A program made the translations under genes and the position numbers. Shown here piece by piece: positions 9,901-18,871 of a stretch of 64,000 nucleotides of DNA. Source of the DNA: an uncultured Lachnospiraceae bacterium (GTDB lineage: Bacteria > Bacillota > Clostridia > Lachnospirales > Lachnospiraceae); NCBI GenBank assembly GCA_946405625.1, contig CAMJHQ010000018.1:1-64000 (forward strand), in the 5' to 3' direction. The notes under the pieces are model-generated. The model did not search any database. It was not told the origin of the DNA and saw only the letters and a program-made list of their open reading frames with translations. Every line of letters starts with the position of its first letter. Position 1 is the stretch's first letter.

Positions 9901-10249
9901 TACAGCTAATATGTTTAATGGTTGTACTAATCTCAAGACTGTTGATCTGAGCGGCTGGACAACAGTGGGTATTGACGGAACCGTGGCAGTTTCGGTAACC
10001 AATAGTTCAGAAAAAACCTCAGGCTTTGAGAATATGTTTAATGGATGTTCTAAACTGACTACCATATATGAGACACAGGATTTTGTTTTTGTTAAAAATA
10101 TAAAAACAGGTAATATGTTTAACGGCTGCAATTCACTTGTCGGAGGTGCGGGAACGCAATTTTCTGCAAGCGGAAATGGAAATAAACCTGCATATGCAAG
10201 AATCGATGATCCGGAAAACGGAAAGCCGGGATATTTTACGATGAAATAA
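6905..10249 (+). CDS. Giant type IV pilin-like protein with BspA/DUF285 leucine-rich repeats
   Basis: This 1114-residue protein starts with a prepilin leader ending KG, then FTMVELIVVLVVLAIIAAF with Glu5 in place, so it should be processed and anchored as a pilin. Residues ~17-150 resemble the small major pilin of this locus (shared PALLGxID, similar helix, and YYDGAEW versus YFDGSSW). From about residue 370 come two tandem blocks, each opening with VKWCTNALxAYMPxDCS (residues ~389 and ~796), followed by many ~23-residue repeats of the type F-x-x-C-x-x-L-x-x-L-D-L-S-G-W-D-V-S, as in BspA-like DUF285 surface proteins that bind host or matrix ligands. There is no LPXTG or other wall anchor. The start is the ATG at 6905 (GAAAGGA upstream). 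A surface adhesin carried by the pilus is the likely role. Confidence 0.9.
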   Translation: MRIKSAENRITDTRKGFTMVELIVVLVVLAIIAAFIIPALLGFIDKGKESEYKAHAEAALAATQTALSDLYNDASSSYTPVKRESTRKLAGAPEDTAFTVWTEKVLWDGRTKALESEIASYTIIKAIYKENENVYMYYDGAEWTKYDNERDAKKAAVGVDGEDNTNSLGDNVIFVWPYKRDYAYLTDKEGNPDPQQSPDGPIIKIVTFHTDRSLLSQAYFQRVGKPGSSVRDSVKVVFWKNGDTITSDYWDGTVFTENENYQYTFHTSTSVNLGGWLPNSEDNHDYICVTKDDVIDYIFNLSPDEISEFDFYADLYTNGKVDEVTLGKSQFRSFVDSFGSDITGIEKVELSDDEIPEIGSFAENYGAQRVDDNENRRAMIYAWVDGSTVKWCTNALVAYMPADCSDFFKGGDNLVGLDFSEFDSSRVTDVSGMFAECENLQEVTLGGSLASAGITDVSEMFAGCTALSSVDSSSIGSGTLTSVYGMFKDCSSLTGDIIFADSFNTSSIESFEDMFVNCGASYIDAGKIDTSSATSLKNMFKDCSNLGALDVSGWNVSKVRTLEGTFRGCSNLSLTVDGWSLGECTNLNNTFNGCSSLGSMDMSALGLSGKLTGMNSTFRDCSGLTSITFPENFDTTSVSSMENLFNGCSSISELNLMMFDTRNVTGFTGMFNGMTSLTTIYASLDFVVNSDDVVMFEGDENLFGGHTHYSDELSSKDTSKYAWIDMRDKKPGYFYGLSFKAVLSKSEFQKLFKQETRDVVKVDYGEHEFASNVFNVTDAASSSTGSYIYAWRDGTTVKWCTNALIAYMPPDCSKFFQNNTNLYKFSFRGFDTSLITTMDDMFGCTADGTRSNLSEIDFGDDFRTDSLTILRNAFRRCIKLESLDLSGWDVSNVTDLTDTFARCKGLKEINLSGWDVSNVKYMQSTFRNCEVLTYLDLSTWHTDSLETMQQMFFQCYKLKTVKFDNWNAENLLNVSSTFNSCSSLETIDLSGWDTSKVRSTANMFNGCTNLKTVDLSGWTTVGIDGTVAVSVTNSSEKTSGFENMFNGCSKLTTIYETQDFVFVKNIKTGNMFNGCNSLVGGAGTQFSASGNGNKPAYARIDDPENGKPGYFTMK

Positions 10250-10292
10250 TAGTTTTAGATTATAGATGATGAATAGTTAAGTAGGGTTTGTT

Positions 10293-13200
10293 ATGGGTAG
10301 ACAAAGAACAAATAAACTTAATAATGTTCAGAATCGAGGCTTCACTCTCGTCGAGTTGATAGTCATTCTTGTGTTGCTTATGATCCTCATTACACTTGGA
10401 ATAGGCGGTATCTTTGCATGGCAGGATTGGACTCGCTTTAAGCAGGAAAATACCGGTGCCGAGAGTATATTCTATGCTGCACAGAATCAGCTTAATGAGC
10501 TGAATGCAAACGGTATGATGGATGATAAGATTTATCCGGTGCTGGAGTCCTTTACGGATAATCATTTATTGGGTACTCCTGAACAGCCGAATTATTTTGA
10601 TGGGGATACTATTTCCTTTGATCTGAGTGACGGCACAACAGAGTACTACAGATGGCTTTCGGACGGAAGTCTTAATGGAGCAATATGGAGAAGTCCGGCC
10701 GATGCGGCAGACATAGATGACCCGGACAACATTACCAATTATCAGGGAAATATATATTATCTTTCGGCTGACAGAGGCGACTTTGACAGATATCTGAAAG
10801 GCGAGCTTCAGAACTCCGAAGGTGACAGGGATGCGGTACTTCTCTTTGATATCATTACACCTTACATTTCAGATAAATCTGTTTTAAATGGAGCTATCTG
10901 GATGGAGTTTTCGCCTGAAGCAGCTCAGGTATTTTCCGTATGCTACAGCGACAGGGTTACAAGCTTTACTCATAACGGTGGAGACAGATCGGTTGAAAGT
11001 AATGCTTCATCCGCAAGCGTTCTTTTCAGACAGGAATCGAAAAGAAGAGATCTGCTTATCGGTTATTATGCGACTGAGTCAATGTCGGTTCCGTTGATCG
11101 GAAAGAGTAAGGGAATGACAACGGGACTTGAGCTTCGTAATGATGAAACTCTGAGTCTTGTTATTAATGCCGGTGAGTCAATAGATACATCGGTTGTATA
11201 TGATGTTGTTGTATATAACGGAAATGATAATAATGCCAAGAACAGGCTTATGTCATTTTCTCTTAATGCTGCTGATATTCCGGAACTTACCGGAGAAAAT
11301 AAACCGGTAGCAAATGCTGAAATGGCAGGTAAGAATCCGGTTACTGTTAATGCGACTTTCTATGAGGGCGTTTATAAATCATCTACACCTAAAGAAATTC
11401 GTATTCCGGTCTGGAAAGATCAGGAGATTGATGAAGGAAAGACTGTCTGGAAGATTCATGTAGTTCTTGATGCTGCTGATGTTCAGGCTCAGTCATGCCT
11501 TTATGTAGATCGTAAGAATCCGGATGAAAGCTTTATCAATACATACAGCTTTTATGGTTTCGGCTTCACCATGAACAGAATAAATAAGATAAGCTGTGGA
11601 GTTTCGGCTGTAAAAGACGGTGACATCAGAGGAGAAGAAAATCTTACAAATACCGAAAGCCCGACATTTGCAAATGTTGAGACAAGCGGTGGAGTTAAGC
11701 TTTATACAATAAAGAACGGAAGACATCTCTATAATGTCAGATTCGAGACAGATTATAAGGTCGGAACAGGTGACAGAACATTTAAGCTTGCCAATGATAT
11801 TGACTGGAATGAATTCGTAAACAATCCGGCAACAGATGATGGATGCAATTATTTTCTCAACTCATATGCAGCAGGTGGAAACGAGGAAGGCATCAATTTT
11901 GAAGGACTGGATTATTCCGCAAACGAAATAGATAATGTGCTGGCTTCGGGAATCGATGTGACCGATACAAGAAATTACAGATTCCCTGGCTTTAGAGTAC
12001 TTGCTGAAGGCGATACATTTACCGGCCTTAAAAAGAAGGGTGAAAATGAAGGAGATCCGAATGAGGTTTACTGTATAAGTAATCTCCGAATAGCTTTCAG
12101 TGCAAATGTATTGTATGGCGTATATGGTCAGATCAACAGAGATTTCTGGAGTAATTCCTCATATACCATTTCAAGTTTCGGAAGTTATACGGAATATTCG
12201 GCATCTCATCCGGTGCTTGCATCGGTCAGAAGAGGTGAATGTCCGGTCGGACTTTTTGCGGAAAATAACGGCTCGATCGAGGATCTCGCATTGAACCATC
12301 ACAGAGTTATCGGAATGGAGCTTCTGAAGGATTACAGAAACAGCTCTTCAACAGGAACATTGGTATATACCAATATGTCAGGTGGTTTCGTTGGAAATAA
12401 CTTGGGATATGTTAAGGGACTTACTCTCCGTAACGTTAATTCCATTACGGATGAAGATACTATCGTAAATGAGCCTGCTGAGAATTATTCCAAGGTCAAC
12501 GGCAAAACAGATGTCGGAGGAATCGTAGGACGTGAGTCATGGGCTCATGATACATATGAAGGCGCAACTGCGGAACTTATTAATCTTGCTAATTATGGCA
12601 GAGTTTCCGGTATGGAAAAGGTCGGAGGAATAGTAGGTAATGCTTATGTTATAAGAACTAACCATAATAAGGTTCAATTGGATGGTAACATACGTGGAAG
12701 ACTCAGCTATTTTGACGATGGTTATACATTATTCGGAAAATATAATAATAATCTTGAACTTACAAATCTGAGCGAGTTGAAGTCATTATCCGGACACGGA
12801 ATTAAAATGATCGATCATATAGTTATTAAGAACTGTGTGAACAGAGGACTGGTATCCGGTGATGATCTGATCCATGATGAGTATCTGGTTTATTACGGAG
12901 GAACTTATAATTCTCTGACATCAAACAGTCTTTACAGATGCTCCTTCATTGGAGGTATAGCAGGAATAGCGATTGACGGTATATTTATGGATTCGAGATC
13001 TGACGGCTATACGGGATTCGCAAGCGATCTTGGAAGAATTGTTATTGAAGATTGTTCTTCATACAGACTCTATTCACCGACGGAGATAAAAACTCTTGAG
13101 TCGAGTGAAGGCAGCGGAGCTTTCCCGAACGGACGGATCAAGGATATGATCCAGCATGATTATTACGTCGGAGGACTTGTGGGTTACTCAAGACTTGTAA

Positions 13201-16200
13201 CCTATAACAATTGCTCAAATGCATCTGTCGATGCGATTACTGAGGAAACAGAGGGCTATAAGCCTTTCGTATTCGGACGTAATTATGTCGGAGGAATGTT
13301 CGGATGTTATGATACATCTGTAATCAATGGAGACGGTGCAGTCAACACTGTCGGAAACAGAACATATAATGCGGTAAATTATATCAATACTATCGGTGTC
13401 ATGCATGTCGGAGGATTTGCCGGCGGAGCGGGAATCGGAGATGACATACGTCAGGGATTTTATTTGTCTTATCCGTCATCGAATGAGGGCTCACAGGTTT
13501 CTCAGGTACAGGGCCAGATTACAAGAAGTGTCAGAGATGTTTGTAACAGGGCTGTCGTTTTGGGCGTGAGAAGAGACAAACTCGACTATGCGAAGGATTC
13601 AGGAATTGTTTATCTTCAGGATAGAACAATAAACCTGGGAGTTCTGGATGCAAATAACAGAGTTCTTAATAATATGCCGGATTCATGCATAGGCGGAGTT
13701 CTTGGTAACTCGCGTTTTATAGGTGTTAATCTTGATAATATTCAGGATACGGAGACGAAGAATTATGCTCTGAAGCTTATCGGAATTGACGGTACTTTTG
13801 ATACAGCTGACTATGACGACTGTATGGATGCTGACAGTTATTCCTATTACGGTGGAAATGCTGTAGGCGGAATAGTAGGAAAGCTTATCGGAGCAGGCGG
13901 TATAGGACTTAATCCTGAAAACGATTCTTCATCAACCATCAGTGCGGTTGTTTATGGTGAAGATTCTGTAGGCGGATGTGTTGCCGGATCAAGTAATGAC
14001 AACAGAACGGTTCAGAGAATAACAGTAAAGAACTCGCTGATAATCGGAAGAGATATGGTCGGAGGATTATCAGGTAAGAATCATTACACAGTAGTCAAGG
14101 GAGTTGATTGCGGTAATTACAGAGTTTACGGAAGATATTCCGTCGGTGGTGCCGTAGGTTCGATAAACTATGATAATAATAGTGCTGAAATATATATTAC
14201 AAAAGAAAACAATGATATGGTTGAGGTCAGAGGAAAAGCATATGTCGGCGGAGTTGCCGGAACATGTCTTTCTTCAGCCGGCAGTCTGAATGGAAGAATA
14301 GAAAACGTTTCAGTTGAAGCGGAAGAATTCGCGGGTGGAATAGTCGGAGCAGCCTATGGAAACAATAATAACAGAAAGAATTACAGCGTTAATAATATCA
14401 GAGTAAAAACTTCTGATATTACTGTTACTGCTGAAAATGCATTTGCCGGCGGATTCATCGGACTTTATGCATTTCATAAGGGGCGCGGAGCAAATAGTGG
14501 CGTTACACAGGAAAACGCATTTACGATAGCAGAAGATATTACGGAACCAAAACAGGTTTATATGGATGTTACAGATTCGAAACTGGATACATGTTATCTT
14601 ATAAGACTTGCCGAAAATATGAGTAATACATCATCGGCCGTAGCGAATGTTGTAAACAGTGAAACCGCAGAAAGCGGTAATTGGGGATTAAATCCTAATC
14701 TGGGAAATGAAACGGTTACGTCTTCACAGATGACATTTGACGGTGCGATATTTGCATCTACAAATGTATCGGTCGAGGCTCCGCTTTTTGCCGGCGGAGT
14801 GTTCGGATATATTCCGAATGGCCTGAATGTAAAGTTTTCTGTTTCAAACAAATCGGTTGTAAGCACAAAGGTTACGGCTACGGGACCGGCAGTAGATGCA
14901 CTGTTTACTGATGATCTGATTGTAGGTGTTCAGGACAGTAAGTTCCTTTATTCAGGAGGAATAATAGGTCGTGTTCCCGATAAAGTTACAATCTCCGGTG
15001 CGTCATATAACGGAGTGATAACGAATCCTGATTCGAATTACTCAGGTCAGATTGCGGAAGTAAATGACGGACGTCTCGAGAAATGTATAATTAAATCTTT
15101 CAATAACGAAACTACTAAAAACGGATATATGGGAGGTCTGGTTGGATTAAACAGCAACAATGGTGTTATTTCAAGTGATAATGTTATAGAGTCCAAAGCC
15201 AGTTTGACAGGAAGTAAAGTACTTGGCGCTTATATGGGAAGAAACCTTGCGGATGTCTATCTGTCGCAGGTTGTTACATATAGTGAAAATCCCGATAATC
15301 ATGTGGTTACATATGAGTACGGACCTTGGGGCAATTGGAATAATATCAGCGACAGTAATCTGGTAAGCTTATCTGTCGGAAATGATGTCCAGGGCAGTGC
15401 GATCGGATTCCTCATAGGTGAAAACTTCGGAACCATAGATATAAGGGATTCTTCACTGGAGTCTACAAAGATTTCCGGTGCCGAATATGCAGGATTATAT
15501 GCGGGAATTAATCGTGGTACCGGTGAGATATATGACAGCCGTATTAAGTTTGATTCAAATAATCAGCCTAGAGAAGACAGTACAAGAGTAAATGTAGGTG
15601 TTGAAAATGTAATCAATTCCAAAGCTAAGCTTACAGTTAAGGATGTTGATGCTGTTGGACTTGTTACCGGAAAGAACACCGGCAAGATTGAGTATATAGT
15701 AACATCTTCGAATACGGTTGCATTTGGCCTTTCGGCAACCGGCGAGACTTATATGGGCGGAATAGCCGGAGTAAACGGTGACGGGCCTGATGACGGTGTT
15801 ATCAGATACTGCTTTAACTATATGAATATAAGCGGAGGAGATAAGACCGGAGGTATAGTAGGTCTTTCTGACGGAGTATCGGTATTGCAGCAATGCGATA
15901 ACCATGCAACGTTAAATGCACGTGAGGTTGCAGCCGGAATAATCGGTTGGAGCAGTGAAAAGGTTACATCGGATTACAGTAATGAAATATCCGATTGTGT
16001 TAATACAGGAAATATCAGAACAGATGATGGTTCTGACAGAGCCGGAATCGCAGGAAAGGTATTATACGGAGAAGTTACTCTGTGCAGAAATTATGCACCG
16101 GATCTTGATTACGGAATCTGTGCAGGAGATGATGACGGAGTAACATATTCCAAGAACCTTGAAGCAGGTGGACTCAACGAAGGCATTGAAGGAAATGATA

Positions 16201-17681
16201 ATCCTATTGCACCGGTTGACAAGGCTGAACTGGAAAGAAATTTCTATCTTTTCGGTGAATCGGGTAATCTGACCGATAAGCTTCCGAGTGATGTTAATTC
16301 CGGCAGCGGATCGGGCGGTGAATCAGGCGGAGAATCAGGCGGTGAGTCAGGCGGAGAATCCGGCGGTGAGTCAGGCGGAGAATCCGGCGGAGACGACAAC
16401 AAAGCATTCCCGAACGTTGATTTTTCGGATTATATAGGAGCTCATCCTGATAATCAGGATAAGCCTTGGTACAATCAGTATCTTGAAAACTGGGGTCCAA
16501 GCTATCACAGCGATATTAGGAATTATATAAGAATATACAATAGCCAATATGAAACAAATAATCCGATGTACAGTGAATATCCGTGGTTTAAGGAATTCAC
16601 ACAAGCTCAGTATGGCACCGAGGCTGATAATCCGGATTTTATGGATATTTGTGCTAAGGTCTACAGTGTTTACAGAGTAATTCATCCGGAAGATGCGGGG
16701 CTTTCCTTTGCAGATTATATGGCAGTATATGAGTATATCTATAAGAAAGGAAGTATACCTTCTTCAATCCCAACGGCAGAGGATATGATGCCTGATGCTG
16801 ACGGGAATTCAGATAATACTTCAGATGAAGTGGCAACAGATGAAGCTGCAACATCAACCGGAGAGGCTTCTGATGAAAGTGTGACAGCTGTTGATGATGC
16901 GGTGGATGAAAGCGTGCCGGTTGCTTCAGTGGATGCAAGTATGACAGTTTCGGTAAATGAAACTACGGATAACGAAACGACAACTGATGAGCCTGAAGGT
17001 AAGACGGTTATAGCTGAGACTGCAGAGAATATCGATTATGCAACTGCTCCTGCAAGTTTCAGTGAAAATGCATTTAGCATAGTATTTCCTCAGGAAATAC
17101 TGGATTTAAAGACTAATGATAATCATTTAGTGACTACAATATATGGCTGGGATGGAGATTACGGACCTAAAGCGGAAATTAACAGTCGAATACATACCTG
17201 GGGTCCACAAGATAATCCTTGGCTGCTTAGTGCTTATCAAGCATCGGGAATGAGTGAAACCGACTTCCATACTTATATGTCTAAAATCTATGCAGCATAT
17301 AGATATTACGGAAATGATTATTCCTCAGCGACATTGGAAAACTTCCTAGAATATGTAAGTAAGGTTTTTGAAACGGGTTCGCTTGATCCTAACAGTGGTG
17401 GAACAGTAGTAGTACTTAATGATGACAGCCATTGGCCATGCAGGCTTTATGTCCTGGATAGGGGCAATGTAGATACTCCTGATTGTTTACTTACATTTAA
17501 GAGATATGAGGATTATTATATAAGTGCCGGTATTACAATGGATGTAAATCCGGCCAATACAAAGGGAATCGGGCTCTTTAAGGCGATGGATGAAGCGTTT
17601 ATCGACATGGCTGAAAATGAGACAGACTATCCGAATAATGATTCGGGCGATACTTGGGGATTCGTTAAGAGCGGAGAATAA
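10293..17681 (+). CDS. Giant type IV pilin-like protein with GLUG-type repeats (2462 aa)
   Basis: The protein begins with a prepilin leader (cleavage after Gly16) and FTLVELIVILVLLMILI, giving a pilin anchor with Glu5. Residues ~20-200 look like a pilin head; residues ~640-1950 hold roughly twenty short motifs of the form VGGIVG or AGGFIG spaced through beta-rich sequence, typical of GLUG repeats found in bacterial adhesins and IgA-peptidase-like surface proteins. A run of GGES units follows (residues ~2005-2033), then two related C-terminal modules each starting WGP (residues ~2067 and ~2303), separated by an acidic Thr/Ser/Asp linker. There is no sorting signal. The ribosome site (TAGGG) is weak. 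It is 43 bp after the BspA-type pilin and 3 bp before the next pilin gene, so it is in the same operon. Likely a very large pilus adhesin. Confidence 0.88.
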   Translation: MGRQRTNKLNNVQNRGFTLVELIVILVLLMILITLGIGGIFAWQDWTRFKQENTGAESIFYAAQNQLNELNANGMMDDKIYPVLESFTDNHLLGTPEQPNYFDGDTISFDLSDGTTEYYRWLSDGSLNGAIWRSPADAADIDDPDNITNYQGNIYYLSADRGDFDRYLKGELQNSEGDRDAVLLFDIITPYISDKSVLNGAIWMEFSPEAAQVFSVCYSDRVTSFTHNGGDRSVESNASSASVLFRQESKRRDLLIGYYATESMSVPLIGKSKGMTTGLELRNDETLSLVINAGESIDTSVVYDVVVYNGNDNNAKNRLMSFSLNAADIPELTGENKPVANAEMAGKNPVTVNATFYEGVYKSSTPKEIRIPVWKDQEIDEGKTVWKIHVVLDAADVQAQSCLYVDRKNPDESFINTYSFYGFGFTMNRINKISCGVSAVKDGDIRGEENLTNTESPTFANVETSGGVKLYTIKNGRHLYNVRFETDYKVGTGDRTFKLANDIDWNEFVNNPATDDGCNYFLNSYAAGGNEEGINFEGLDYSANEIDNVLASGIDVTDTRNYRFPGFRVLAEGDTFTGLKKKGENEGDPNEVYCISNLRIAFSANVLYGVYGQINRDFWSNSSYTISSFGSYTEYSASHPVLASVRRGECPVGLFAENNGSIEDLALNHHRVIGMELLKDYRNSSSTGTLVYTNMSGGFVGNNLGYVKGLTLRNVNSITDEDTIVNEPAENYSKVNGKTDVGGIVGRESWAHDTYEGATAELINLANYGRVSGMEKVGGIVGNAYVIRTNHNKVQLDGNIRGRLSYFDDGYTLFGKYNNNLELTNLSELKSLSGHGIKMIDHIVIKNCVNRGLVSGDDLIHDEYLVYYGGTYNSLTSNSLYRCSFIGGIAGIAIDGIFMDSRSDGYTGFASDLGRIVIEDCSSYRLYSPTEIKTLESSEGSGAFPNGRIKDMIQHDYYVGGLVGYSRLVTYNNCSNASVDAITEETEGYKPFVFGRNYVGGMFGCYDTSVINGDGAVNTVGNRTYNAVNYINTIGVMHVGGFAGGAGIGDDIRQGFYLSYPSSNEGSQVSQVQGQITRSVRDVCNRAVVLGVRRDKLDYAKDSGIVYLQDRTINLGVLDANNRVLNNMPDSCIGGVLGNSRFIGVNLDNIQDTETKNYALKLIGIDGTFDTADYDDCMDADSYSYYGGNAVGGIVGKLIGAGGIGLNPENDSSSTISAVVYGEDSVGGCVAGSSNDNRTVQRITVKNSLIIGRDMVGGLSGKNHYTVVKGVDCGNYRVYGRYSVGGAVGSINYDNNSAEIYITKENNDMVEVRGKAYVGGVAGTCLSSAGSLNGRIENVSVEAEEFAGGIVGAAYGNNNNRKNYSVNNIRVKTSDITVTAENAFAGGFIGLYAFHKGRGANSGVTQENAFTIAEDITEPKQVYMDVTDSKLDTCYLIRLAENMSNTSSAVANVVNSETAESGNWGLNPNLGNETVTSSQMTFDGAIFASTNVSVEAPLFAGGVFGYIPNGLNVKFSVSNKSVVSTKVTATGPAVDALFTDDLIVGVQDSKFLYSGGIIGRVPDKVTISGASYNGVITNPDSNYSGQIAEVNDGRLEKCIIKSFNNETTKNGYMGGLVGLNSNNGVISSDNVIESKASLTGSKVLGAYMGRNLADVYLSQVVTYSENPDNHVVTYEYGPWGNWNNISDSNLVSLSVGNDVQGSAIGFLIGENFGTIDIRDSSLESTKISGAEYAGLYAGINRGTGEIYDSRIKFDSNNQPREDSTRVNVGVENVINSKAKLTVKDVDAVGLVTGKNTGKIEYIVTSSNTVAFGLSATGETYMGGIAGVNGDGPDDGVIRYCFNYMNISGGDKTGGIVGLSDGVSVLQQCDNHATLNAREVAAGIIGWSSEKVTSDYSNEISDCVNTGNIRTDDGSDRAGIAGKVLYGEVTLCRNYAPDLDYGICAGDDDGVTYSKNLEAGGLNEGIEGNDNPIAPVDKAELERNFYLFGESGNLTDKLPSDVNSGSGSGGESGGESGGESGGESGGESGGESGGDDNKAFPNVDFSDYIGAHPDNQDKPWYNQYLENWGPSYHSDIRNYIRIYNSQYETNNPMYSEYPWFKEFTQAQYGTEADNPDFMDICAKVYSVYRVIHPEDAGLSFADYMAVYEYIYKKGSIPSSIPTAEDMMPDADGNSDNTSDEVATDEAATSTGEASDESVTAVDDAVDESVPVASVDASMTVSVNETTDNETTTDEPEGKTVIAETAENIDYATAPASFSENAFSIVFPQEILDLKTNDNHLVTTIYGWDGDYGPKAEINSRIHTWGPQDNPWLLSAYQASGMSETDFHTYMSKIYAAYRYYGNDYSSATLENFLEYVSKVFETGSLDPNSGGTVVVLNDDSHWPCRLYVLDRGNVDTPDCLLTFKRYEDYYISAGITMDVNPANTKGIGLFKAMDEAFIDMAENETDYPNNDSGDTWGFVKSGE
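16309..16395 (+). repeat. 12-bp tandem repeats encoding GGES units
   Basis: Six GGES units and a final GGDD are encoded by alternating near-identical 12-bp units inside the 2462-aa gene. They form a flexible linker between the GLUG region and the C-terminal modules, and copy number could vary by slippage without breaking the frame. Confidence 0.85.
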
Positions 17682-17684
17682 CAG

Positions 17685-18416
17685 ATGGTAAATATTGTTC
17701 GAAAAAGACAATATAATAAGGGTGCTGCAATGGTGGTTTCTATAATCATCATTGCAGTGCTTATGATATTTGCATTTTCGCTTATATTGATCTCCTACAA
17801 TCTGTATGCTTCGCAAAATAAAAATATTGCAAGTATAAGAAATATGGAGGCTGCAAATACTCTCAGCATTTCTCTTCAGCAGGAAATGACCGATGAGAAT
17901 GCCTGGGATGAAAGCAATCTCTGGAATTATGTCAGATTTAATCTTTTTGATCTGGATGATACATCGACAGGCGCATGGCCTTATTATTCACCTTTGAAGG
18001 CCGGAGATATAGGCTATGAACCGGGACATGACCGGAATGCTGCCGTGAAGGAGTTTAGGCTTGATTCAAATTCAGGCGTTGAGTGCCTTCCTGCTGAAAC
18101 ATTTGTAAGAGTATACTGGACGCTGCCGGATGATATAAGCGCAGCGGATTATCTGGCAACTTCAGACCCGGAATTCAGAATGGAAGCTAAACGAGGAGCC
18201 AGATTATTTATTGAAATACAATGTAATACGGGAAGTCAGTCATATAAGGTTACAGAGATTTTGCAGCTTGATGTAGAAGAAATGACTATGCCGGATGATG
18301 AAGACAAACAGAATAAGCTGGAGATTTATTATTCGAATTATATTTCAGCAGCTGAATACCACGAACGGATTAACCGTAATGAGAAATGGACATGGATCCA
18401 CGAGGCGAGAAAATGA
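17685..18416 (+). CDS. Minor pilin-like protein of PilX/ComGG type
   Basis: A 243-residue protein with a basic leader ending NKG followed by AAMVVSIIIIAVLMIFAFSLI. The cleavage context and helix are pilin-like, but mature position 5 is Val, not Glu, as in GspK/PilX-like minor pilins that sit at the tip and initiate assembly. The rest is hydrophilic, with no domain I recognise. It starts three bases after the stop of the 2462-aa gene and overlaps the next gene by ATGA, so the genes are translationally coupled. The absence of Glu5 is directly seen; the tip role is by analogy with T2SS/T4P minor pilins. Confidence 0.75.
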   Translation: MVNIVRKRQYNKGAAMVVSIIIIAVLMIFAFSLILISYNLYASQNKNIASIRNMEAANTLSISLQQEMTDENAWDESNLWNYVRFNLFDLDDTSTGAWPYYSPLKAGDIGYEPGHDRNAAVKEFRLDSNSGVECLPAETFVRVYWTLPDDISAADYLATSDPEFRMEAKRGARLFIEIQCNTGSQSYKVTEILQLDVEEMTMPDDEDKQNKLEIYYSNYISAAEYHERINRNEKWTWIHEARK

Positions 18417-18868
18417 TAAAGAAGTATTCGAGAAAAAAGAATAATAGGGGCTCCACTATGGTTGAAACTCTTGTTTCTTTCGTGGTGATTGCTGCGGTTT
18501 TGGCCGCTCTATATGCTATTGTCAGCTTTTCTACCAGACTGTGGATGAATTCTGTTGATGCGGCAAATATTCAGCAAAGCTTTACCGATGAGATTGCAAG
18601 AATAAATCCGAACACCAGTGCGGTTGACATAACTCATTATACAGCGGGACCCGTAATTGATTCCGAAGACGGAAAACAATATGCGGATTTTGAACTTGTA
18701 TCTGTGGACAGTGTAAGTGGTGAAACTACAACGATAAAGCTGAATAATATCAGCGCGGACAGCTATGTCAGTATAGAAAAGTCAGTTGAGGACGAGAATA
18801 TTGCAGCACCGAAGGCTATAGTATTTAAGCATAAGAGTCAATTGGAAGATGTTGATGACGGAGATTGA
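18413..18868 (+). CDS. Minor type IV pilin-like protein
   Basis: A 151-residue prepilin-like protein: leader MIKKYSRKKNNRG, then STMVETLVSFVVIAAVLAAL, with Glu5 present. The start is the ATG that overlaps the previous stop codon as ATGA; an upstream in-frame ATG at 18386 would put residues before the basic leader and is less likely. The globular part (~110 residues) has no recognised domain. It lies between two other minor pilin genes with almost no spacing and is probably part of a minor pilin complex that primes assembly, as for GspI/J or PilV/W; the assignment to one of these is not possible by eye. Confidence 0.8.
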   Translation: MIKKYSRKKNNRGSTMVETLVSFVVIAAVLAALYAIVSFSTRLWMNSVDAANIQQSFTDEIARINPNTSAVDITHYTAGPVIDSEDGKQYADFELVSVDSVSGETTTIKLNNISADSYVSIEKSVEDENIAAPKAIVFKHKSQLEDVDDGD

Positions 18869-18871
18869 TAC

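Noticed and set aside
8353-10131. Antisense frames in the LRR pilin gene
   Set aside because: Repeat-driven shadows of the coding strand without ribosome sites.
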